Positions 15,562 through 21,424 of a stretch of 25,750 nt of DNA are shown here, piece after piece. The translations under genes were made by a program, and so were the position numbers. Under the pieces are notes generated by a model. That model searched no databases and had not been told where the DNA came from. It was given only the letters and a program-made list of their open reading frames with translations. The stretch is taken from positions 1 through 25,750 of the forward strand of contig DCLA01000097.1 in the NCBI GenBank assembly GCA_002320815.1, written 5' to 3'. How positions within the stretch are numbered: the stretch's first letter is position 1; the number at the start of each line of letters is the position of its first letter. The DNA is from Myxococcales bacterium UBA1660 (GTDB lineage: Bacteria; Myxococcota_A; Polyangia; Polyangiales; Houyiibacteriaceae).

Positions 15562-16647
15562 ATGGAGACCTTCGACGGCGCGCACCCGGGACGGCACTAC
15601 ACCGCGCTGCCCGACGGCCGCCTCCGCTGCGACGTCTGCCCGCGCCACTGCAAGCTGCGCGACGGTCAGCGGGGTCTCTGCTTCGTCCGGGCCCGCGCCG
15701 GGGACGAGGTCGTCCTGACCACCTATGGGCGCTCGAGCGGCTACTGCGTGGATCCCATCGAGAAGAAGCCGCTGGCGCACTTCCTCCCGGGGACCCCGGT
15801 CCTCTCCTTCGGCACCGCGGGGTGCAACCTCACCTGCTCCTTCTGCCAGAACCACGACATCTCCAAGTCGCGGGCCATGGACACGCTGATGGACCAGGCG
15901 CCGCCGGAGCGCATCGCCCAGGCGGCGCGGGAGCGTGGCTGTCGCTCGGTGGCCTTCACCTACAACGATCCGGTGATCTTCTTGGAGTACGCGGTGGACA
16001 CCGCGCGCGCTTGCCACGCCGAGGACGTGAAGACCGTGGCGGTCACCGCGGGCTACGTCGGCGCCGCGGCCCGCGCGGACTTCTTCGCGTCCATCGACGC
16101 GGCCAACGTGGACCTCAAGGGCTTCACCGAGCGCTTCTACCGTCAGCTCTGCACCGGGTCCCTGGCGCCGGTGCTGGAGACTCTGGAGTACCTGGTCCAC
16201 GAGACCGGCGTCTGGGTGGAGATCACCACCCTGCTCATCCCCGGCGAGAACGACTCCGACGCCGAGCTGCGGGCGCTGAGCCGCTGGGTCGTCGCCCAGC
16301 TCGGTCCCCACGTGCCCCTGCACTTCTCGGCGTTCCACCCCGACTACCGCATGCAGGACCGGGGGCGCACCCCGGCGGCCACCCTCCATCGCGCCCGGGC
16401 CATCGCGTTGGAGGCGGGGGTGCACCACGTCTACACCGGGAACATCGCCGACGAGGCCGGGCAGAGCACCTGGTGTCCCACTTGCGGCGCGTGTGTCATC
16501 GGCCGTGATGGGTACCGGATCACCGCCTGGAACCTGGCGGCCCATGGCGGGCAGGGCCGCTGCGTCTGCGGCGCGGGCATCCCCGGCGTCTTCGAGGCGC
16601 GGCCGGGCACCTGGGGACCCCGCCGGCTGCCGGTGCGGATGGGCTGA
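15562..16647 (+). CDS. amrS: AmmeMemoRadiSam system radical SAM enzyme
   Basis: This 361-residue radical SAM protein has the cluster motif GCNLTCSFC with C88, C92 and C95, followed by QNHDIS as in pyruvate-formate-lyase-activating-enzyme-like members. The N-terminal Cys set C23, C26, C30, C40 (CDVC-PRHC-...-GLC) and a C-terminal CPTCG plus CVCGAG may bind zinc or a second cluster. Conserved blocks FTYNDP, DLKGFTERFYRQLC, HFSAFHPDY and VYTGNI match the AmmeMemoRadiSam subgroup. The substrate is unknown. Start ATG 15562 has no Shine-Dalgarno sequence. It diverges from amrB-amrA, so the three-gene set is complete but on two opposing transcripts. Confidence 0.95.
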   Translation: METFDGAHPGRHYTALPDGRLRCDVCPRHCKLRDGQRGLCFVRARAGDEVVLTTYGRSSGYCVDPIEKKPLAHFLPGTPVLSFGTAGCNLTCSFCQNHDISKSRAMDTLMDQAPPERIAQAARERGCRSVAFTYNDPVIFLEYAVDTARACHAEDVKTVAVTAGYVGAAARADFFASIDAANVDLKGFTERFYRQLCTGSLAPVLETLEYLVHETGVWVEITTLLIPGENDSDAELRALSRWVVAQLGPHVPLHFSAFHPDYRMQDRGRTPAATLHRARAIALEAGVHHVYTGNIADEAGQSTWCPTCGACVIGRDGYRITAWNLAAHGGQGRCVCGAGIPGVFEARPGTWGPRRLPVRMG

Positions 16648-16686
16648 CCGTCCTGCGCTCCGCGTCGACGGCCGCGTCGGCCGGGC

Positions 16687-16692
16687 TATGAT
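16687..16692 (+). promoter_or_regulatory. Putative -10 element of a lipoprotein gene
   Basis: TATGAT, five of six to consensus, ends 7 nt before ATG 16700. TCGACG lies 16 nt upstream as a weak -35. ATG 16688 lies inside this hexamer and is therefore an unlikely start. Confidence 0.5.
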
Positions 16693-16699
16693 CGGCCCC

Positions 16700-17521
16700 A
16701 TGCGCCGATTCGCTTGCCTCCTGGTCGTCTTCTCCATCGCTTGTGGAGGGACCCCGGCCGAGCTCCCCGATGTCTCGCTGATCGACGGCGGGCACGACAT
16801 GGACGTCTCGGACCTCGGCAGCCTCGACGCCTTCACCGAGCAGGACCTGGGAACGAGCGACTTCGGGCCCGACGACCTCGGCCCTGAAGACCTCGGTGTG
16901 GACGGCGGGATGGCCAGCGCGTTCGGCACGATCGCCGGCCCCTGCGCACAGCTCGATACCGAACTCACCGACGCCGCGCCCTCCTATTTCGTGAACCGGC
17001 TGGACTTCATGAGCGACGGGTTCGACGATCCCGAGGAGCGCCCGCTGCTCACGCCGGGAGCCCAGCGGATCCTCGAAGAGGGCACCGCGGGCGGCAGCTC
17101 GGGGGTCAGCGAGGCCTTCGCCTACGAGGTGCTCGCACGCTGCGAGGGCGCCGAGCTGGTGAAGACCGAGACCGAGATCCGCTACGACGTGAGCGGGTCC
17201 ATCACCGACATGTCGGTGATGCTGGGGACCGAGCGCATCGGCGTCTCCGTGGCCCGGGCGTTCTACTTCCCGCCTACCGATCCCTACCCGCTGAGCGAGG
17301 CGGATCGGGTGCTGCGCAACAAACTCGAGGGGATCCTGGAGAGTTCGGCCAACGTGCGCGAAGCCGACGCCTGGACCAAGCAGATCCTGGCCATCGTGGC
17401 CTACGGCGACATGCACGCGGAGCAGATGATGACCGCCTGGGAGGCCATCGAAGAGTCGCTCCGCGCCGACACGATCATCTACGTGATCATCACCGACGGC
17501 GACGACGAAGCGCTCTACTGA
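16700..17521 (+). CDS. Lipoprotein with Asp-Leu-Gly-rich linker, function unknown
   Basis: The 273-residue protein has MRRFACLL, then a hydrophobic core ending FSIAC (Cys 15) followed by GG, fitting a lipoprotein signal. Residues about 28-75 are an acidic linker with repeated DLG (SDLG, QDLG, DDLG, EDLG). A mixed alpha/beta domain (about 80-273) follows, with only two cysteines (one before QLDTEL and one in LARCEG), which may pair. It ends in the hydrophobic strand IIYVIITDGDDEALY. I do not recognise the domain; the final strand with TDGDDE loosely recalls a metal-binding edge strand but proves nothing. The start ATG 16700 is chosen over ATG 16688 because of the -10 element. It is convergent with the small barrel gene. 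Confidence 0.78.
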   Translation: MRRFACLLVVFSIACGGTPAELPDVSLIDGGHDMDVSDLGSLDAFTEQDLGTSDFGPDDLGPEDLGVDGGMASAFGTIAGPCAQLDTELTDAAPSYFVNRLDFMSDGFDDPEERPLLTPGAQRILEEGTAGGSSGVSEAFAYEVLARCEGAELVKTETEIRYDVSGSITDMSVMLGTERIGVSVARAFYFPPTDPYPLSEADRVLRNKLEGILESSANVREADAWTKQILAIVAYGDMHAEQMMTAWEAIEESLRADTIIYVIITDGDDEALY

Positions 17522-17535
17522 GGGAGCTCGGTAGG

Positions 17536-17547
17536 CCCGCGCGCGGG
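17536..17547. terminator. GC palindrome between convergent stops
   Basis: CCCGCGCGCGGG is a perfect 12-bp palindrome between the stop at 17521 (+) and the one at 17549 (-). It could form a stem in either transcript; there is no T-run. Confidence 0.3.
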
Positions 17548-17548
17548 G

Positions 17549-17821
17549 TCAGCTCGGCGCTTTGGTCGCGCGGACCTGGGCCCCGGTGGCGGGCAGACCG
17601 GTGAGTCCGGAGACCACCAGCGTGAGCGGCGGGCTCTGGGCGTCGAAGGCGCTGCCCCAGGCGACGCTCTTCACCTGCGCTTGACCCGAGCCCCCGGCGA
17701 GCTCGACCTCGATCCAGGTGCCGATCTCCGCGTCCCCCTCGTAGCTCGCGTCGATGATCAGCACGTGATTGCCTTCGAGCGCGTAGCTGCGTTGGACGAC
17801 GCCGGCAAAGGGAGCGGTCAT
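17549..17821 (-). CDS. Orphan EF-Tu domain-II-like beta-barrel protein
   Basis: The 90-residue protein starts at ATG 17821 with GGAGG 9 nt upstream. The sequence follows the strand order of translation-factor domain II. An initial FAGVVQRSYAL strand is followed by IIDASYEGDAEIGTWIEVE, in the place of the family's VVTGRVE-x-G-x-I-x-x-GD-x-V. QVKSVAW then matches the V-x-x-I strand, and LTLVVSGLTGLPATGAQV matches A-x-L-x-L-x-G-x-x-x-x-D-x-xRG. No GTPase domain is attached. In the family this barrel contacts the aminoacyl end of tRNA or the ribosome. The role of a free-standing barrel is unknown. A longer start at 17881 would run toward the divergent hydrolase promoter and is less likely. The fold is inferred from pattern only. 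Confidence 0.6.
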   Translation of the reverse strand: MTAPFAGVVQRSYALEGNHVLIIDASYEGDAEIGTWIEVELAGGSGQAQVKSVAWGSAFDAQSPPLTLVVSGLTGLPATGAQVRATKAPS

Positions 17822-17882
17822 GGGGCCGATCCTCCGCGCCCGGGGCTCGCGGGTCAAGGGGGACCTTCGGTCCGCGGCCAAG

Positions 17883-17888
17883 TAGGAT
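17883..17888 (+). promoter_or_regulatory. Putative -10 element of the hydrolase gene
   Basis: TAGGAT ends 7 nt before GTG 17896. The in-frame ATG at 17887 overlaps this hexamer, so GTG 17896 is preferred. Confidence 0.35.
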
Positions 17889-17895
17889 GGGCGCG

Positions 17896-18750
17896 GTGTC
17901 GCTCAGGCTCAGGCGCGGTGTGATGATCGCCGCCATCGGGCTCGGCGTCGCCTGGCTGGCAACGGCTCCGGTGCGGCGCTGGCTCCACTGGGGCCGGATG
18001 ATGCAGCGCGTCGACACCGTGGAGCCGGTGGCCGGCGTGCCCGAGCGCGTCGGCCCCTTCGCCGGGACCCGCTTGCCCGCCGACGGGTGGGACCGGCCGG
18101 CGGTGGTGTTGCTCCACGGGGTCCACCCGGAGGGCGCGAACGAGCCGCGGATGGCGCGCCTCGCGACCCTCTTCGCCGAGGAGGGCTTTCAGGTCCACGT
18201 GCCCCACGTGCCGGCGTTGGCGGCCTTCGATCCCGACCCCGCGGTGATCGCGGACCTGCGCCGGTACCTCGACGCCATCGAGCGACGCCACGGCTGCTTC
18301 GGGGTGGTGGGCATCAGCGTCGGCGGCGGGCTCGCGCTCCGCGCCCTGGAGGACCGGCCGGTGACCGCCGTGCTCTCGGTGGGCGGCCACGCGGACCTCG
18401 GGGCCGTGCGCGACCACCACCGTACGACCGGGGGCACCCCCTACGCGCGCCGGGTGATGGCCGCGGTCGGCGAGGTGCCCGACCCGGTGCTCGCCGCGCT
18501 TTCTCCGCGCCGGCCGCCCCGGGGACCGGTGTTCGTGTTGCACGGGGAGGGCGACCCACTGATCCCGCCGAGCCAAGCCGCCGCGCTCTGCGAGCGCATG
18601 GGCTGCGGCGCGGTGGTCACGCCCTGGCTCGGGCACACCGAGCTCCACGGCGCGAGCCCGGTGCCGGTGTTGCGGGCCCTGGACCAGGTCTTCGCCAGCA
18701 TGAAGGCCCCGTGCGCGACCCTTCGGCAGTACAGTGGGCGCCGACGATGA
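17896..18750 (+). CDS. Membrane-anchored alpha/beta hydrolase
   Basis: With start GTG 17896 the protein has 284 residues. After a short basic N-terminus (SLRLRRG) one hydrophobic helix (about 9-24) serves as signal anchor or uncleaved signal. The hydrolase core follows: oxyanion strand VVLLHGVH, nucleophile elbow GISVGGG, acid GEGDPLIP and catalytic His in GHTELHG, in the normal order. It looks like a dienelactone-hydrolase/lysophospholipase-like enzyme; the substrate is unknown. The stop overlaps the SRPBCC start (ATGA), so the two are translationally coupled. ATG 17887 is the alternative start but overlaps the putative -10. Confidence 0.85.
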   Translation: MSLRLRRGVMIAAIGLGVAWLATAPVRRWLHWGRMMQRVDTVEPVAGVPERVGPFAGTRLPADGWDRPAVVLLHGVHPEGANEPRMARLATLFAEEGFQVHVPHVPALAAFDPDPAVIADLRRYLDAIERRHGCFGVVGISVGGGLALRALEDRPVTAVLSVGGHADLGAVRDHHRTTGGTPYARRVMAAVGEVPDPVLAALSPRRPPRGPVFVLHGEGDPLIPPSQAAALCERMGCGAVVTPWLGHTELHGASPVPVLRALDQVFASMKAPCATLRQYSGRRR

Positions 18751-19217
18751 CCGTGATCCGTATCGAAGAGAGCGTCACCCTGCCGGTGACCCCCGAGGTC
18801 ACCTACGGGATGATCACCAGCGAGCCCGGCTACGAGACCTTCATCGGGTGGGGGCCCATCCCGGCGATCCAGGGCCTCGAGTGGCACCAGGGAAACCCGC
18901 GCATCGCCGGCTCCCACGCCACCGTCTTCTCCAGTGACGGGTCCACGCACTCCGAGCGGGTGGTGGTCGCCGAGCCGCCCTACCACTACGCGGTGGCCAT
19001 CGGCGACTTCGCTTCGGCCTTCCGCTTGCTCACCGAGGGCGCCACCGAGCGCTGGGTTCTGAGCGACGTCGCCGAGGGCACGCGCATCGATCGCACCTTC
19101 GAGTTCCGCTTGCGCTCGCCCCTGCTCTGGCCGCTGGGCGCGGCCTTCGGCGCCGCGTTCCGCAAGGCGGTGCGCGTCAGCCACGACGAGTTCCGACGGA
19201 TCACCGCGCCGGCGTAA
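18747..19217 (+). CDS. SRPBCC/START-like ligand-binding protein
   Basis: The 156-residue protein starts at ATG 18747, overlapping the hydrolase stop by 4 nt. It follows the polyketide-cyclase/START-like pattern. An opening strand (IRIEESVTLPVTPEVTYGMI) is followed by a short helix, repeated beta strands (HATVFSSDGSTHSERVVVAEPPYHYAV, then ERWVLSDVAEGTRIDRTFEFRL), and a long C-terminal helix (PLGAAFGAAFRKAVRVSHDEFRRI). These proteins bind hydrophobic small molecules in a helix-grip pocket. Coupling to the hydrolase suggests that both act on the same lipid-like compound; this is inference. It has no signal peptide, while the partner is membrane-anchored. Confidence 0.82.
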   Translation: MTVIRIEESVTLPVTPEVTYGMITSEPGYETFIGWGPIPAIQGLEWHQGNPRIAGSHATVFSSDGSTHSERVVVAEPPYHYAVAIGDFASAFRLLTEGATERWVLSDVAEGTRIDRTFEFRLRSPLLWPLGAAFGAAFRKAVRVSHDEFRRITAPA

Positions 19218-19236
19218 CCCTTCGGCGTTTCGACCC

Positions 19237-19242
19237 TACGGT
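19237..19242 (+). promoter_or_regulatory. Putative -10 element of msrA
   Basis: TACGGT ends 6 nt before ATG 19249. A GAGG lies within those 6 nt, too near the start for normal use. Confidence 0.35.
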
Positions 19243-19248
19243 GAGGGC

Positions 19249-19944
19249 ATGGCTCGCACCCCCCACGCCTCCCTCCTCGTCCTCTCCCTCGCCCTCGTCG
19301 CGTGCTCCGGCACCGAGGAGGCGAGCGGCGAGTCCTCCTCGGGCACCGACTCCCCGCCGCCCGCGACAGCCGAAGCGCACGACGACACCGACGGCTCGCC
19401 GCGCGCGCCCGAGCCCCCGGCGGGCAAGCAGGTCGCCCTCTTCGCCGGCGGCTGCTTCTGGTGCATGGAGGGGCCCTTCGAGGCCCTCGATGGCGTGGAG
19501 TCGGTCCTCAGCGGCTACACCGATGGCGACACCGAGCACCCCACCTACGAAGAGGTGAGCAGCGGGCGGACCGGGCACTCCGAGGCCATCCGGGTGCTCT
19601 ACGACCCCAGCGTGGTTACCTACGAGCAGCTCCTCGAGACCTTCTGGGTCAACGTCGACCCCACGGACCGCGGCGGTCAGTTCTGCGACCGCGGCAACCA
19701 GTACCGCACCGGCATCTACCCGGTGGACGCCGAACAGCGCGCCGCCGCCGAGGCCTCCAAGGCGGCCACCGCCGAGCGCCTGGGGCAGCCCATCGTGACC
19801 CCCATCACCGACGCCACCGCGTTCTGGGTCGCCGAGGACTACCACCAGGACTTCTACCGGACCCACGAGAGCCACTACCGTCGCTACCGCACCGGCTGCG
19901 GCCGCGACGCCCGCCTCCGCGCCCTCTGGGGCACCGCCCACTGA
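19249..19944 (+). CDS. msrA: Lipoprotein peptide-methionine (S)-S-oxide reductase
   Basis: This 231-residue MsrA carries an N-terminal lipoprotein signal (SLALVAC, Cys 19) and a Ser/Glu/Pro/Thr-rich linker (20-60), so it should repair oxidised methionine in the periplasm or on the outer membrane instead of the cytosol. The catalytic site is GGCFWCMEGPFEAL with nucleophile C69. C72 replaces the Gly common at that position and could act as a nearby resolving Cys. Other conserved blocks are GYTDG, HPTYEEVSSGRTGHSEAI, the QFCDRGNQYR stretch and EDYHQDFY. A late Cys in RTGCGRDARL is another candidate resolver. There is no MsrB domain, so a separate reductase for the R-form is expected elsewhere. 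Confidence 0.95.
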   Translation: MARTPHASLLVLSLALVACSGTEEASGESSSGTDSPPPATAEAHDDTDGSPRAPEPPAGKQVALFAGGCFWCMEGPFEALDGVESVLSGYTDGDTEHPTYEEVSSGRTGHSEAIRVLYDPSVVTYEQLLETFWVNVDPTDRGGQFCDRGNQYRTGIYPVDAEQRAAAEASKAATAERLGQPIVTPITDATAFWVAEDYHQDFYRTHESHYRRYRTGCGRDARLRALWGTAH

Positions 19945-19946
19945 CC

Positions 19947-20046
19947 GGGACGATCGTCGTCGTTCGGGGACGATCGTCGTCATTGTCGTCATTTCGCCTC
20001 CGCCGAGCGCAGCAGCGCAAATGACGACAATGACGACGATCGTCCC
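19947..20046. repeat. 28-bp inverted repeat with three GACGATCGTC palindromes
   Basis: The arms 19967-19994 and 20019-20046 are perfect 28-bp reverse complements around a 24-nt loop. A 15-bp direct copy of the left arm's start lies at 19947-19961. The 10-bp palindrome GACGATCGTC thus occurs three times (19949-19958, 19969-19978, 20035-20044). The first two are 20 bp apart, about two helical turns. The block begins 3 nt after msrA and its right arm overlaps the expected -35 region of hmgA. It could be an msrA terminator, an operator array, a small mobile repeat, or a combination. Confidence 0.85.
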
Positions 20047-20053
20047 TGTCGGC

Positions 20054-20059
20054 TATGGT
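20054..20059 (+). promoter_or_regulatory. Putative -10 element of hmgA
   Basis: TATGGT ends 6 nt before ATG 20066. The -35 position 17 nt upstream (20031-20036, TGACGA) lies inside the right arm of the inverted repeat. Confidence 0.45.
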
Positions 20060-20065
20060 CGGCGC

Positions 20066-21346
20066 ATGGCCGAGTACATGACCGGGTTCGGGAACGAGTT
20101 CGCGACGGAAGCGGTGGCGGGCGTGCTGCCCGAGGGTCGCAACTCACCCCAGCGCGTCGCCCACGGGCTCTACGCCGAGCAACTCTCGGGTACCCCGTTC
20201 ACGGCGCCGCGTAGCGAGAACCAGCGCTCCTGGCTCTACCGGCTCCGTCCCACCGCGGCCCGCGGCGCCTACGCACCGCACGAGCAGGGCCTCTGGCGCA
20301 GCGGCCCCTTCACCGACGCCGACCCCAACCGACTCCGTTGGGATCCCCAGCCCATGCCCGACGCGCCCACCGATTGGGTCCAGGGCACCAAGACCCTCGC
20401 GGGCAGCGGTGACCCCGCCGCCGGCACCGGCATCGCCGCGCACGTCTACCAGGCCAACCGGTCCATGGAGGACTCGGTCTTCTACGACGCCGATGGCGAG
20501 CTCCTCTTCGTGCCCCAAGCGGGCACCGTCCGCCTGGTGACCGAGATGGGCGTCCTCGACGTGCCGCCCGGCCACATCGGCGTCGTCCCGCGGGGCGTCC
20601 ACTTCCGGGTCGAGCTCCCCGACGGCCCCGCCAGCGGCTATGTCTGCGAGAACTACGGCGAGCTCTTCCGCCTCCCCGACCTGGGCCCCATCGGCAGCAA
20701 CGGGCTCGCCAACCCCCGGGACTTCGAGACCCCGGTGGCGGCCTTCGAGGACGTCGAGCGGCCCACCCGGGTCATCCAGAAGTACTGCGGGCGGCTCTGG
20801 TCCACCACGCTGGGCCACTCGCCCCTCGACGTCGTGGCCTGGCACGGGAACCTCGCGCCTTACCGCTACGACCTGAGCCGCTTCAACACCATCGGCACGG
20901 TCAGCTTCGACCACCCGGACCCTTCCATCTTCACCGTGCTCACCTCGCCGACGGCGGTGCGGGGCACGGCCAACTGCGACTTCGTGATCTTCCCGCCGCG
21001 CTGGATGGTCGGCGAGGACACCTTCCGCCCGCCGTGGTTCCACCGGAACCTGATGAGCGAGCTGATGGGTCTGGTGCACGGCGTCTACGACGCCAAAGCC
21101 GGTGGGTTCGCCCCGGGCGGCGTGTCGCTCCACAACTGCATGAGCGGCCACGGCCCCGACCGGAAGACCTTCGAGGCGGCCAGCGACGCCGACCTCCGGC
21201 CGGAGAAGATCGACGGCACAATGGCCTTCATGTTCGAGAGCCGCTGGCCCTTCGCGCTCACCGAATGGGCCCGCGAGGTGGCGACGCTGCAGACCGACTA
21301 CGACGCCTGCTGGGGCGGCTTCGAGAAGGCGACGCTCCCCGGCTGA
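20066..21346 (+). CDS. hmgA: Homogentisate 1,2-dioxygenase
   Basis: This is a 426-residue non-haem iron ring-cleaving enzyme of tyrosine and phenylalanine breakdown, turning homogentisate into maleylacetoacetate in the cytoplasm. The N-terminus MTGFGNEFATEA and LYAEQLSGTPFTAPR are family signatures. Iron ligands by comparison with the human enzyme (H335, E341, H371) are H326 in FHRNLMSE, E332, and H362 in MSGHGPD; the spacings agree exactly. The length is normal (about 430-445). ATG 20066 is chosen over the in-frame ATG 20021, which lies inside the inverted repeat and adds non-conserved residues. No other gene of the pathway (maiA, fahA, hpd) is in the window. It is convergent with rtcB. Confidence 0.97.
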   Translation: MAEYMTGFGNEFATEAVAGVLPEGRNSPQRVAHGLYAEQLSGTPFTAPRSENQRSWLYRLRPTAARGAYAPHEQGLWRSGPFTDADPNRLRWDPQPMPDAPTDWVQGTKTLAGSGDPAAGTGIAAHVYQANRSMEDSVFYDADGELLFVPQAGTVRLVTEMGVLDVPPGHIGVVPRGVHFRVELPDGPASGYVCENYGELFRLPDLGPIGSNGLANPRDFETPVAAFEDVERPTRVIQKYCGRLWSTTLGHSPLDVVAWHGNLAPYRYDLSRFNTIGTVSFDHPDPSIFTVLTSPTAVRGTANCDFVIFPPRWMVGEDTFRPPWFHRNLMSELMGLVHGVYDAKAGGFAPGGVSLHNCMSGHGPDRKTFEAASDADLRPEKIDGTMAFMFESRWPFALTEWAREVATLQTDYDACWGGFEKATLPG

Positions 21347-21365
21347 TGCACTGCCGCGCCCGGCC

Positions 21366-21419
21366 GATGACCGCCCGCCGCGCCGGGCGGATGACCGCCC
21401 GCCGCGCCGGGCGGATGAC
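21366..21419. repeat. 24-bp tandem repeat forming two hairpins between hmgA and rtcB
   Basis: A unit starting GATGACCGCC repeats with a 24-bp period from 21366, 21390 and 21414 (two full copies, third partial). Each full copy holds a perfect 7-bp stem CCGCCCG/CGGGCGG with a 6-nt loop (21371-21390 and 21395-21414). It sits between two convergent stops and is probably a bidirectional terminator. Confidence 0.6.
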
Positions 21420-21424
21420 CGCGG

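Noticed and set aside
14101..16968. A 955-codon minus-strand frame running through amrA, amrB and amrS
   Set aside because: Only its last part (amrA) is real; the rest is a different frame of amrB and antisense of amrS, without domain features.
19947..20046. tRNA or structured small RNA gene
   Set aside because: There is one long perfect stem with no cloverleaf, no CCA end and no internal promoter-like boxes; an operator or terminator explains it better.
20021..20065. Upstream ATG (20021) as the hmgA start
   Set aside because: It lies within the inverted repeat, adds 15 non-conserved residues and precedes the putative -10; family members begin near the MTGFGNEF motif.
21366..21419. Short CRISPR-like array
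   Set aside because: The period is 24 bp with no distinct spacers; it is a plain tandem repeat with hairpins.
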